DNA of 44,109 bases, taken from NCBI GenBank assembly GCA_964490005.1, contig CAZBBB010000017.1, positions 1 to 44,109 of the forward strand, in the 5' to 3' direction. Shown here piece by piece: positions 35,846-44,109 of the stretch (positions are counted from its first letter, which is position 1; each line of letters opens with the position of its first letter). Position numbers and translations under genes: made by a program. The notes below the pieces were generated by a model. The model ran no database searches. It saw only the letters and a program-made list of their open reading frames with translations, and was not told where the DNA came from. The DNA is from CAZBBB01 sp964490005 (GTDB lineage Bacteria; Planctomycetota; B15-G4).

Positions 35846-37561
35846 TCAGACGTCGTCCTTCTGGGTCACGCGCAGCACTTCGTCGAGCGTCGTGACGCCC
35901 GCCAGGACCTTGTTCAGGCCGTCCATGCGCAGCGTGCGCAGCGTGCCGCGCTCGATGGCCTCGCGCTTGATCACGCTGGCGCCGGTGCGCTCCATGACGC
36001 GCACCCGCACCGGCTCGTCCACCGGCAGCAGTTCGTAGAGCGCCGTGCGGTCGACGTAGCCCGAGGAGAAGCAGAAGTCGCAGCCGCGCCCGATCACGAC
36101 GCGCCCGTCGGGAAAGCGGTCGGGCGAGAGGCCGACCGCCTCGAGCCGCGTGGCCAGTTCGCGGTCGGGCACGACCGGCTCCCTGCACTTGGGGCAGATG
36201 ACCCGCACCAGGCGCTGCGCGATGCACAGGATCACCGAGGACGACACGAGGTAGGGCTCGACGCCGATGTCGAGCATGCGCGTCACGGCGCTGGCGGCGT
36301 CGTTGGTGTGCAGCGTCGAGAGCACCAGGTGGCCCGTGAGCGCGGCGCGGATGGCGATGTCGGCCGTCTCGCCGTCGCGCACCTCGCCGATCATCATGAT
36401 GTCGGGGTCCTGGCGCAGGAAGGAGCGCAGCCCGGCGGCGAAGGTCAGGCCCTTCTTGTTGTTCACCTGCACCTGGCTGACGCCGACGAGGTTGTATTCG
36501 ACCGGATCCTCGATGGTGAGGATGTTCTTCTCCTGCGTGTTCAGCTCGGTGAGCGACGCGTAGAGCGTGGTCGTCTTGCCGGAGCCCGTCGGCCCGGTCA
36601 CGAAGATCACGCCGTGCGTGTAGCCCACGTAGTGCCGCAGCAGGTCCTCGTTGGCCTGGTCGAGACCGATCTGCGAAAGCCGGTACACGCGCGCGCTCTT
36701 GTCGAGCAGACGCATGACCACGCGCTCGCCGTAGGTGCTGGGCACGGTCGAGATGCGCACGTCGACGTCGGAGTCGCCGATGCGCAGCGAGGCGCGGCCG
36801 TCCTGCGGCAGCCGTCGCTCGGCGATGTCCATCTTGCCCATGACCTTGATGCGGCTGATCACGGCGTCCTGGAACTTCTTGGGCGGCGCCTCCATGTCGT
36901 AGAGGATGCCGTCGATGCGATAGCGCACCTGCAGCTTGTCGACGTAGGGCTGGATGTGCACGTCCGAGGCGCGCATCTTGAGCGCCTGGAACAGGATCAT
37001 GTTCACCAGCTTGACGAGCGGGGCCTTGCTCGAGGTGTCGAGCAGGTCCTCGCCCGCCTCCATGTCGGTGTCGAGCTTGATGATGTCGTCGTCGGCCTCG
37101 AGCCCGACGAGCGCCTCGTCGACGACGTCGGCGCGCGTCTTGTAGGCGCGGTTGATCAGCGCCGTGATCTCGGCCTTCGGCGCGAGCACGATGTCGACCT
37201 CGCGGCCGAGCAGCGAGGCCACGTCGTCGACCGGATGCAACTCGAAGGGCGAGCACGCCGCGAGCTGCACCGTGCCGTTGTTCTCCTCGATGCCGACGAG
37301 ATTGTTCGAGCGCGCGAAGTGCACCGGCACGCGGTCGAGGAACAGCTTGGGGACCTCGATGTCGCGCAGATCGGCCCGGAAGGGGTAGGCCAGGTACTGC
37401 GACATGAGCTTGAGCATGCCGGGTTCGGTCAGAAAGCCCTTGTTCACGAGCAGCCGGTCGAGCGGCTGCCCGCCGTCGGCAGCGAGGGCGAGGCACTCGC
37501 TCACGTCCTGCGGCTCCATGCCGCCTTCCGTTTGGAGCAGTCGGGCGAGGCGCTCGTCCAC
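35846..37561 (-). CDS. gspE: Type II secretion ATPase GspE
   Basis: GspE is the hexameric cytoplasmic ATPase of the secretion system. The product is 571 residues. An N-terminal MshEN-type domain is at about residues 30-150. The core has ASDVHIQPYVDKLQVRYRID, Walker A GPTGSGKTTTLYA, the Asp box NILTIEDPVEYNL, Walker B DPDIMMIGEVRDGETADIAI and the His box TGHLVLSTLHTNDA. The C-terminal region has two Cys pairs (CPKC and CDFC) that form the zinc-binding element. It begins 3 bases after gspD. The same fold could serve type IV pili (PilB), but the neighbouring gspD, gspH, gspI and gspJ genes favour type II secretion. Confidence 0.95.
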   Translation of the reverse strand: MDERLARLLQTEGGMEPQDVSECLALAADGGQPLDRLLVNKGFLTEPGMLKLMSQYLAYPFRADLRDIEVPKLFLDRVPVHFARSNNLVGIEENNGTVQLAACSPFELHPVDDVASLLGREVDIVLAPKAEITALINRAYKTRADVVDEALVGLEADDDIIKLDTDMEAGEDLLDTSSKAPLVKLVNMILFQALKMRASDVHIQPYVDKLQVRYRIDGILYDMEAPPKKFQDAVISRIKVMGKMDIAERRLPQDGRASLRIGDSDVDVRISTVPSTYGERVVMRLLDKSARVYRLSQIGLDQANEDLLRHYVGYTHGVIFVTGPTGSGKTTTLYASLTELNTQEKNILTIEDPVEYNLVGVSQVQVNNKKGLTFAAGLRSFLRQDPDIMMIGEVRDGETADIAIRAALTGHLVLSTLHTNDAASAVTRMLDIGVEPYLVSSSVILCIAQRLVRVICPKCREPVVPDRELATRLEAVGLSPDRFPDGRVVIGRGCDFCFSSGYVDRTALYELLPVDEPVRVRVMERTGASVIKREAIERGTLRTLRMDGLNKVLAGVTTLDEVLRVTQKDDV

Positions 37562-37564
37562 GGC

Positions 37565-39823
37565 TCAGTTCCCTCCGCCGGCCGCTCCGCCGTAACCGAA
37601 CACGTCGTCGAAACCGGGCACGCCGGACGGCGCCGGCGCGGCCGGGGCGGCGGGCGGCGGCGTGATCGCCGGCACGGGCACCGGCGCCGCGGCGGCGGGC
37701 TCCGTCGTCGGCAGCGGGACGACGCCCGACTCGCCCGCGCGCGGCCAGGCCGCCGACGGCATCTGGAACACGGAGCCGGCCTCGGGCCCGAGATGCCGCG
37801 TGTCGGCGTCGTCGTTCCACGGCGAAGGGTCGGCCGTGAGGCTGCCGACGTTGCCGCCCAGCCGCTCGAGATCGCGCCGGCGGTTGGTCGAGATCTCGTC
37901 GAGCAGCGCGAAGTCGGTGTCGATGATGTGCGGTGTGATGAACACGTAGAGGAAGGTGTCCTCGGTGCGGCCGCTCTCGCCGCGGAACAGCCAGCCGATG
38001 AGCGGCAGTTCGCCGAACCACGGGATCTGGGACTTGCTGTCGCGATTCGCGTTGCGCACCAGCCCGCCGAGGATGGCCGTGTGGCCGTCGGGCAGCGTGA
38101 CCGGCGTCTCGACCTCGCGGATGGTCTTGTCGGGCGGGGGCACGCTGCCGTCGGCCGCCGCGGGCGGCGTGTTGCCGAAGTTGCTCACCTCGAGCTTCAC
38201 CCGCAGCCGCAGGTAGTTGCCGGCCGAGATCGTGGGCGAGATCGTCAGGCTGATGCCCGCCTCGACCTGCGCGAAGGACGTCTGGGTCGAGGTCTGCGTC
38301 GTCGTGGTCGTGGGGTAGGAGGTCTGGTCCTGCGACGAGATCGTCGCCTCCTGGTTGTCGTTGGTCATCAGGTACGGCCGCGAGAGCACGCGGTTGTTCG
38401 CGTCGGTCTCGAGCGCCTGGATGATGAACGGGATCGGCACGTTGCCGCCGCTGACGATCGCGAAGTTGCCGCCGGTGCCCACGATGGCGGCGTTCACGTC
38501 GGCGTCCGTGGCCGCCCCGATGCCCGTGGGCGTCGTGCCGAAGTTGCTCGCGACCGCCACGTCGCTGCCGATCGCGGCCAGGCCGACGGCCAGCGCCTCG
38601 TTGAGCGTGTGCGTCGTCTCGACGATGGCGCACTCGATGAGCACCTGCGGTCGCCGCACGTCCATGTCGTGGATGATGCGCACCAGCTCGGCGTACTTGC
38701 GCGGGCCGGCCGTGATGATCACGGAGTTGCTGGCGCGGTCGGCCACGGCGCTCGGCAGCGTCTCGAGGCCCGTGCCGCCCGGCTGCACGCCGGCGCCGGC
38801 GCGCTGCTGCGCGTTGAGGCGCTCCTGCTCGAGCACGCGCGTGAGCACGTCGGCGACCTCGGTGGCGTCGGTGTTCTTCAGCCGGTAGACGTGCGTGTCG
38901 CCGCGCGGCTCGACCTCGACGTCGAGCGCGTCGAGCCACTCCTCGATCCGCGCGACCATGGCCTCGTCGCCGGTGATCAGCAGCGAGTTGCTGCGCGGCT
39001 CGGGGATGATGCGCGGCTCGATCTCGAAGACCGCGCCGACGCCCGGTTGCTGGCCGGCCTGCTGCTGACCCGCGCGCAGGCCGCGGGCCGCTCCGAGCAG
39101 CTCGGTGAGGGTGGTCTGCAGCTCGTCGACGCTGGCGTGCTTGAGCACGCGCTTGTGGATCACCGGCACGGGGCGGAAGGGCGGCACGTCGATGAGCTGC
39201 AGCAGCTGCCACATGCCCCAGACGTGGCTGCCGAAGCCGGTGACGACGATCGCGTTGCTGTTCTCGACGTTGCGGATCTGCTCGATGGCCGACTCGAAGT
39301 AGACGCTGAAGGTCGTCAGCACGTCGCGTCCGGCGACGTACTTGAGCGGCAGCGAGGTCGTGATCAGCGTGCCCGGTTCGTGGCGGTAGCGCTCGAGATC
39401 GGCGACGTCGACCACCGGGGCCTGGCTCTTGATGAAGGTGCCGCCCGAGCCCGAGCGCGCCGGCCCGCCGCCGGCCGTGATCTTCTGCACCGAGAGAAAG
39501 CTGCTGCCTTCGGGGCCGTACTCGACCACGATGTAGTCGTAGGCCTTCAGGATCGACTGGAAGTAGGCGTAGAACTGGTCCTGCCGCACCACCTGCGGCC
39601 CGAGCATGTTGATGCGGACCTCGGCGCCCATGTCGCCCGGGTTGTAGCGGATCGGCCGGCCGATGATCTTCTGCGAGAGGTCGATGAAGTCGGCGAGCTT
39701 CTCGCCTTCCTGCTCGTCGAACTGCAGCACGTAGGTATCGTCTTGGACGACGATGTCCTGTGCCGGCGCGGGGGCCGCCGTCAGGAGCAGGGCGAGACTG
39801 GTCAGAAGGGCGGCGGGGCGCAT
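37565..39823 (-). CDS. gspD: Type II secretion secretin GspD
   Basis: GspD is the outer-membrane pore of the secretion system. The product is 752 residues. The signal peptide is MRPAALLTSLALLLTAAPAPA. The N0 domain (LADFIDLSQKIIGRPIRYNPG) is followed by N1-N3 domains with repeats such as NSLLITGDEAMVARIEEWLD. The secretin core contains ANNRVLSRPYLMTNDNQEAT, PVTLPDGHTAILGGLVRNAN, GELPLIGWLFRGES and FLYVFITPHIIDTD. The final 110 or so residues are Pro/Ala-rich, ending in a Gly-rich GFDDVFGYGGAAGGG, possibly the pilotin-binding or S-domain equivalent. It is the first gene of a seven-gene minus-strand operon; no gspC is seen in the window. Confidence 0.95.
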   Translation of the reverse strand: MRPAALLTSLALLLTAAPAPAQDIVVQDDTYVLQFDEQEGEKLADFIDLSQKIIGRPIRYNPGDMGAEVRINMLGPQVVRQDQFYAYFQSILKAYDYIVVEYGPEGSSFLSVQKITAGGGPARSGSGGTFIKSQAPVVDVADLERYRHEPGTLITTSLPLKYVAGRDVLTTFSVYFESAIEQIRNVENSNAIVVTGFGSHVWGMWQLLQLIDVPPFRPVPVIHKRVLKHASVDELQTTLTELLGAARGLRAGQQQAGQQPGVGAVFEIEPRIIPEPRSNSLLITGDEAMVARIEEWLDALDVEVEPRGDTHVYRLKNTDATEVADVLTRVLEQERLNAQQRAGAGVQPGGTGLETLPSAVADRASNSVIITAGPRKYAELVRIIHDMDVRRPQVLIECAIVETTHTLNEALAVGLAAIGSDVAVASNFGTTPTGIGAATDADVNAAIVGTGGNFAIVSGGNVPIPFIIQALETDANNRVLSRPYLMTNDNQEATISSQDQTSYPTTTTTQTSTQTSFAQVEAGISLTISPTISAGNYLRLRVKLEVSNFGNTPPAAADGSVPPPDKTIREVETPVTLPDGHTAILGGLVRNANRDSKSQIPWFGELPLIGWLFRGESGRTEDTFLYVFITPHIIDTDFALLDEISTNRRRDLERLGGNVGSLTADPSPWNDDADTRHLGPEAGSVFQMPSAAWPRAGESGVVPLPTTEPAAAAPVPVPAITPPPAAPAAPAPSGVPGFDDVFGYGGAAGGGN

Positions 39824-39955
39824 GGCTGCATCCGGGCGGCCTGGGAATGGGTCGACGGCAACAACCCTCTATCGACCGCTCGGCCGGCGATCATGGGCGC
39901 TTCGACGGGGGGCTTCAACGATCTATTCCCCGGCGTGCGCGGCCGGGCGCGACGC

Positions 39956-39984
39956 TTGCGAGGCCGTCCGGGCACCGGTACGAT
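39956..39984 (+). promoter_or_regulatory. Candidate promoter of the PTS EIIA gene
   Basis: TTGCGA (39956-39961) and TACGAT (39979-39984) are exactly 17 bases apart. A start near 39992 gives a leader of about 75 bases. The 39824-40066 gap is divergent from gspD; I see no gene in it and no confident promoter on the gspD side. Confidence 0.5.
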
Positions 39985-40066
39985 CGGACGGTTTGCGCCC
40001 AGCCTCCCGGGTTCCGTCTCCCGGGCACGGCAGCACCGGGCCGCCTCCCACGGGTCGATCCACGCC

Positions 40067-40537
40067 TTGAAGCTGTCCCAGCTCCTCGACGAAGCCGCGG
40101 TCCTGCTCGATCTCGACGGGCGCGACAAGTGGCAGGCGATCGAGGCGCTGACCGACCGGCTCGTGGCGGCCCGCTGCGTGCGGGCCGAGCACCGCGCGCC
40201 CGTGCTCGCCGCCGTGCTGGCGCGCGAGAAGTCGATGTCGACCGGCATGGAGAACGGCATCGCCATCCCGCACACGTCCGTCGCCGAGGTCGCCAAGCCC
40301 GCGGTCGCGCTGGGAGTCTCGCGCGCGGGGATCGACTTCCAGGCCATCGACGGCCGGCCGACGCACCTCGTCATCCTGCTCGTCAACCCCGCGCAGCAGA
40401 CGAAGGACCACATCCGCACGCTGGCCGAGATCGCCCGGCTGCTCTCGAGCGCCGAGTTGCGCTCGGCCCTCGTCCGCGCCGGCGATGCCGGCGAGATCCT
40501 CCAGACCATCCGCGCGGCGGAAGCCGTCACCACCTGA
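40067..40537 (+). CDS. PTS EIIA type-2 (fructose/nitrogen) domain protein
   Basis: This is a 156-residue single-domain EIIA of the fructose/mannitol/PtsN class. The TTG start at 40067 gives LKLSQLLDEAAVLLDL, the usual beginning of such proteins; no ATG or GTG fits better. The phosphorylated histidine is His69 in MENGIAIPHTSV, followed by VALGVSRAGIDFQAIDGRP and VILLVNPAQQTKDHIRTLAEIARLL. No EIIB, EIIC, HPr or EI gene is near, so a regulatory role like PtsN is more likely than sugar uptake. rpsU starts 18 bases downstream on the same strand. Confidence 0.85.
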   Translation: MKLSQLLDEAAVLLDLDGRDKWQAIEALTDRLVAARCVRAEHRAPVLAAVLAREKSMSTGMENGIAIPHTSVAEVAKPAVALGVSRAGIDFQAIDGRPTHLVILLVNPAQQTKDHIRTLAEIARLLSSAELRSALVRAGDAGEILQTIRAAEAVTT

Positions 40538-40555
40538 ACCCAGCGAGAGAGTCCC

Positions 40556-40894
40556 TTGGTCATCCGAGTCCAGACACGCGACAACGAACCCGTCGACAAG
40601 GCCCTGCGCCGGCTGCGCAAGCTGTGCAACAACGAGGGGCTGACCCGCATCTCGAAGTCGAAGGCCTTCTTCGAGAAGCCCTCCGAGCGTCGCCGCCGCG
40701 AGGCCCGCGAGCGCCTCAAGTCGATCCGGCTCGCGCGCCGCGCCAAGGAGGGCGAGACCCAGAAGCTGATCAACCGCCGCCGCAAGGCCCGCAAGGCCGC
40801 GCGCCGCAACCCCGACGACGGGGACGGCCTGCTCGGCGAGGGCGGCGACGAGCGTCCGGCCGAGCGCGCCCCGCGCGGTCGCGGCCCGCGCTGA
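40556..40894 (+). CDS. rpsU: 30S ribosomal protein S21, C-terminally extended
   Basis: S21 is a small basic protein at the 30S platform near the anti-Shine-Dalgarno sequence. The core is clear: MVIRVQTRDNEPVDKALRRL, then FFEKPSERRRREARERLKS. The TTG start at 40556 follows GCGAGAGAG. At 112 residues it is about 40 longer than typical S21; the extension is acidic and Gly-rich in the middle (NPDDGDGLLGEGGDE) and Arg-rich at the end (RAPRGRGPR). It is not linked to dnaG/rpoD here. It ends 20 bases before the convergent rpiB. Confidence 0.9.
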   Translation: MVIRVQTRDNEPVDKALRRLRKLCNNEGLTRISKSKAFFEKPSERRRREARERLKSIRLARRAKEGETQKLINRRRKARKAARRNPDDGDGLLGEGGDERPAERAPRGRGPR

Positions 40895-40914
40895 GCCCGG
40901 CGCGCGGACGGCTC

Positions 40915-41352
40915 TCAGCCCTCCGCGGCCTCGAGCTTGTCGACCCGGCGGCCGTGCCGGCCGCCCTCGAAGGGCGTCTCGAGGAACAGCCGCACGATCT
41001 GCTCCTGCACCTCGGCGTCGACGATCCGCGCGCCGAGACACAGCACGTTGGCGTCGTTGTGCTGGCGGCAGAGCGTCGCCTCGGCCGGGTCGTTGCACTT
41101 GGCGGCGCGCACTCCGGCGTGGCGGTTGGCCGCGATCGACATGCCGATGCCCGTGCCGCAGACGAGCAGCCCGCGTTCGACCCGCCCGCTCGCGACGGCG
41201 CGCGCCACGGCGTGCGCGAAGTCGGGATAGTCGACCGAGGCCTCGCCCTGCGTGCCGAGGTCCTCGACCGCGTGCCCGGCCCGCTCGAGCAGCGCGCGCA
41301 GGCGCTGCTTGGCGGACACTCCGGCGTGGTCGGCGGCGATGGCGATCTTCAT
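40915..41352 (-). CDS. rpiB: Ribose-5-phosphate isomerase B
   Basis: Interconverts ribose 5-phosphate and ribulose 5-phosphate in the pentose phosphate pathway. The product is 145 residues, family length. MKIAIAADHAGVSAKQRL holds the substrate Asp/His, LVCGTGIGMSIAANRHAGVR the catalytic Cys65 and anion hole, and ARQHND-type LCRQHNDANVLCLGAR the second substrate loop. The ATG overlaps the stop of the Sua5 fusion (ATGA). The order sua5, arginine phosphatase, rpiB is also that of the Bacillus ywlC-ywlE-ywlF region, so the neighbourhood is conserved. Confidence 0.94.
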   Translation of the reverse strand: MKIAIAADHAGVSAKQRLRALLERAGHAVEDLGTQGEASVDYPDFAHAVARAVASGRVERGLLVCGTGIGMSIAANRHAGVRAAKCNDPAEATLCRQHNDANVLCLGARIVDAEVQEQIVRLFLETPFEGGRHGRRVDKLEAAEG

Positions 41353-42428
41353 CGGAACGGCTCCTCGAGCGCACGGGCGGCCCAGACCTCGGCGTGGGCG
41401 GCCAGATCCTGCGCGACGGCGCGGTAGCGCGACAAGCTTTGGCCGAAAGGATCGTCGACATCGAGTCCTTCGGGGTCGAGCGTGGCGACGCGCGTCGCGC
41501 CGCCGACCGGCAGGGCCGCGGTCAGCGCTTCGGCCAGCGGGCGGGTGGCGGCCAGCACCAGGTCATGGCGCGCGAGCGCGGCCGCGTCGACGGGTCGGCT
41601 GCGGTGGCCGGCCAGGTCCAGCCCGAGTTCGTCGAGCGCCCGGCGGGCGGCTTCGGTGGCGGGCTGGCCGTCGCGCGCGTGCAGACCGGCGGAGGCGATG
41701 TGCGGTGCGAGGCAGGCGGCGGCGTCCGGCAGGAGGGCGATGCGCCGCTCGATCGCGCGGCGCAGCAGCGCTTCGGCCATCGGCGAACGGCAGGTGTTGC
41801 CCGAGCACACCACCAGCACCCGACCGACGGCGTGGCGCGACAGATCGTCGCGGCTCAGCACGCCGTCGCGGCGCACGGCGAGGGCCAGCCCGCGCGGCTC
41901 GACGATCGTGGACGCTTCGCCGAGCGCCGCCGGTCCGCCGTCGACGAGCAGCGCGACGTGCTCGCGCACGGCCGGGTCGAGTTCCTCCAGGCGGCGCGGC
42001 GCGGGCGCCCCGGGGCGGTTGGCCGACGTGAGCTGCAGCGGCGCACCGAGTTCCGCGAGCAGCGCGCGCGTGAAGGCGTGTCCCGGGACGCGCAGCCCCA
42101 CGAGCGCGCCGCCGAGATCGCGCAGCAGCAGCGTGACGGGCCCCGGCCACCAGCGCTCCATGATGCGGCGCGCGGGCGGGCCGGGCGGCGCCACCCGGCC
42201 GACCGCCGACGTCGCGTCGGGAAAGGCCAGCGCGTAGGGCGAGGCGCGTCCCTGCTTGAGGCGCGCGAGCCGCGCCGCGGCGGCCGGCGAGCCGGCGAGC
42301 GCGGCCACGCCGTAGACCGTCTCGGTGGGAAGCACCAGCAGCTCTCCGCGGCGCAACGCCTCGACGGCCCGCGCAAGGCTCGCGGGCGTCGTCGCGGCGC
42401 GGACGTCGATCGTCTCGGGGCCGGGCAT
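41349..42428 (-). CDS. Fusion: threonylcarbamoyl-AMP synthase (Sua5/YrdC) + YwlE-like low-MW phosphatase
   Basis: This is a 359-residue two-domain protein. Residues 5-195 are a Sua5/YrdC domain (LVLPTETVYGVAALAG, WWPGPVTLLL, LQLTSANRPG, EASTIVEPRG), which makes threonylcarbamoyl-AMP for the t6A modification of ANN-decoding tRNAs. Residues 203-355 are a low-molecular-weight phosphatase: the P-loop is CSGNTCRS (Cys208, Thr212, Arg214) and the acid loop DDPFGQSLSRYR (Asp326). Thr at the position where tyrosine phosphatases have Ile is the YwlE feature known to favour phosphoarginine. There is no frameshift between domains. ATG 42428 is 7 bases after a CATAAT box; ATG 42437 is an alternative with GGAG upstream. 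rpiB is co-transcribed. Confidence 0.9.
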   Translation of the reverse strand: MPGPETIDVRAATTPASLARAVEALRRGELLVLPTETVYGVAALAGSPAAAARLARLKQGRASPYALAFPDATSAVGRVAPPGPPARRIMERWWPGPVTLLLRDLGGALVGLRVPGHAFTRALLAELGAPLQLTSANRPGAPAPRRLEELDPAVREHVALLVDGGPAALGEASTIVEPRGLALAVRRDGVLSRDDLSRHAVGRVLVVCSGNTCRSPMAEALLRRAIERRIALLPDAAACLAPHIASAGLHARDGQPATEAARRALDELGLDLAGHRSRPVDAAALARHDLVLAATRPLAEALTAALPVGGATRVATLDPEGLDVDDPFGQSLSRYRAVAQDLAAHAEVWAARALEEPFR

Positions 42429-42435
42429 GCGCCGC

Positions 42436-42441
42436 ATTATG
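42436..42441 (-). promoter_or_regulatory. -10 box 7 bases before the Sua5-fusion start
   Basis: On the minus strand CATAAT is followed by seven bases and then ATG 42428, the spacing of a leaderless transcript. It overlaps the alternative ATG 42437. Confidence 0.5.
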
Positions 42442-42495
42442 CGCTCCGGCGGGGGCCGGCCTCCTCGGCGTTTCCCCGTCGGCGCCGCACCTTGG

Positions 42496-42501
42496 CATAC
42501 T
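42496..42501 (+). promoter_or_regulatory. -10-like box before the histidine kinase
   Basis: CATACT in the context TTGGCATACTGC. The kinase ATG is 44 bases further on. It lies back to back with the Sua5 box in a 117-base divergent region. No clear -35 is visible. Confidence 0.35.
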
Positions 42502-42545
42502 GCCCCGCTTTCCGGTCCGCTCCGAATGTCAGGATCGCCGCCCAC

Positions 42546-43282
42546 ATGTCCCGCGAGGCCCGACGCAGCCAGCGACTCGAGACCATGGGCACCATGGCCG
42601 CCGGTCTCGCTCACGAAGTGCGCAATCCCCTGAGCACGATGTCGATCAACCTGCAGCTCCTCGCCGAGGACTTCGCGCACCCCTCGACGCCGCTCGAGGA
42701 GCGCACCCAGCGCCGCGCGCGCGTGCTGCTCGACGAGGTGCGCCGGCTCGACGGCATCGTCAGCGACTTCCTCAAGCTCGTCCGCGGCTACGAGCTGCAG
42801 CCCGAGCCGGTCGACCTCGAGCTGCTGATCACCGACCTGCTCCGCCTGACCGACGCCGAGAGCGCGCGCCACGGCATCCGCGTGACCTTCGCGCCGGACG
42901 CCGCCGCGCGGGACGTGCTCGTCGACCCGGCCTTCCTGCGCATGGCGCTGATGAACCTGGTCGTCAACGCCCAGCAGGCCATGGCCGAGAAGGGCGGCGA
43001 ACTGCTGCTCGAGACGCGCGCTCGCGAACACGACGTCGAGATCCGCATCACCGACACCGGCCCGGGCATCCCGCCCGAGTTGCAGGAGAAGGTCTTCCGA
43101 CCCTGGTACTCCACCAAGGAGGGCGGCACGGGCCTCGGCCTGCCGATGACGCGCAAGGTCATCGAGGAGCTCGGCGGCGAACTGCGCCTGCATTCGGAGG
43201 TCGGGCGCGGTACGCGCTTCACGCTCACCGTGCCGCGCGGCCCGCGGCGCCTGCCGGACGAGTCCGGCGGGGAGGCCGCCCG

Positions 43283-43286
<4 letters not shown>
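42546..43286 (+). CDS. Sensor-less histidine kinase (NtrB-like)
   Basis: This is a 246-residue two-component kinase with only transmitter domains. HisKA has GLAHEVRNPLSTMSINLQLL, with the phosphorylated His23. The HATPase domain has the N box LMNLVVNAQQAM, ITDTGPGIPPE (G1), FRPWYSTKEGGTGLGLPMTR (F and G2 boxes). There is no PAS, GAF or membrane segment before the H box, so input must come from a partner or through the dimer helices. ATG 42546 leaves 22 residues before the His; the frame is open upstream but encodes only the antisense of the Sua5 gene. It overlaps the regulator (ATGA). Confidence 0.92.

Positions 43287-44109
<823 letters not shown>

Noticed and set aside
36308..40537. Very long plus-strand open frame of 1409 codons opposite gspD and gspE
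   Set aside because: It is the antisense of clear gsp genes, its product is Val/Arg/His/Asp-rich with no motif, and such frames arise from GC-rich codon use. Only its last 156 codons (EIIA) are real.

Overview
The window is very GC-rich (about 70% by eye) bacterial chromosomal DNA with tightly packed genes. It looks like a member of the Planctomycetota or a close relative. The reasons are FG-GAP and ASPIC/UnbV repeat proteins, a DUF1559-like pseudopilin, a reduced type II secretion operon, system II cytochrome c biogenesis, paired radical-SAM enzymes with cobalamin-binding-type N-terminal regions, and frequent GTG/TTG starts with 4-base stop/start overlaps. A Kdo transferase and a heptosyltransferase-family enzyme imply an LPS-type outer membrane. 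The lineage is an inference from gene style; there is no rRNA here to confirm it. I see no tRNA, rRNA, CRISPR array, insertion sequence or phage gene. No gap between genes exceeds 300 bases; the largest are 7811-8080 and 39824-40066, both described below.

Layout. 1-5031 (+): secA (5' end outside the window), waaA, then metK, whose frame is broken by two in-frame TAG codons while the C-terminal coding sequence beyond them is preserved. 5081-7810 (+): an orphan pseudopilin and a secreted FG-GAP protein. 8081-16798 (+): a six-gene, mostly overlapping operon with two paralogous radical-SAM proteins, a GT9 glycosyltransferase, a GT-C membrane glycosyltransferase with TPRs, an ASPIC/UnbV lipoprotein and a TPR lipoprotein. 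16880-22635: central carbon genes icd, pyk, sucC and sucD (+), with a long-form dCTP deaminase (-) lying between pyk and sucC. 22706-28620 (+): tatA, mobA, polyprenyl diphosphate synthase, resB, ccsA and a rhomboid protease, a set that fits export and maturation of respiratory proteins. 28698-32079 (+): an unrecognised secreted protein and serS. 32106-39823 (-): gspD-E-F-G-H-I-J. 40067-40894 (+): a PTS EIIA-like protein and a long ribosomal protein S21. 40915-42428 (-): a Sua5/arginine-phosphatase fusion and rpiB. 42546-44109 (+): a sensor-less histidine kinase and an NtrC-type regulator that runs off the end.

The two observations that most deserve follow-up are the double-amber metK, which is a recent pseudogene, a sequence error or a recoded gene, and the fusion of the t6A-tRNA enzyme Sua5 to a YwlE-like phosphatase carrying the threonine that marks phosphoarginine specificity. 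A third is a recurring promoter pattern in which a TAnnnT-like -10 box sits 6-7 bases before the start codon, which suggests leaderless transcripts for several genes.
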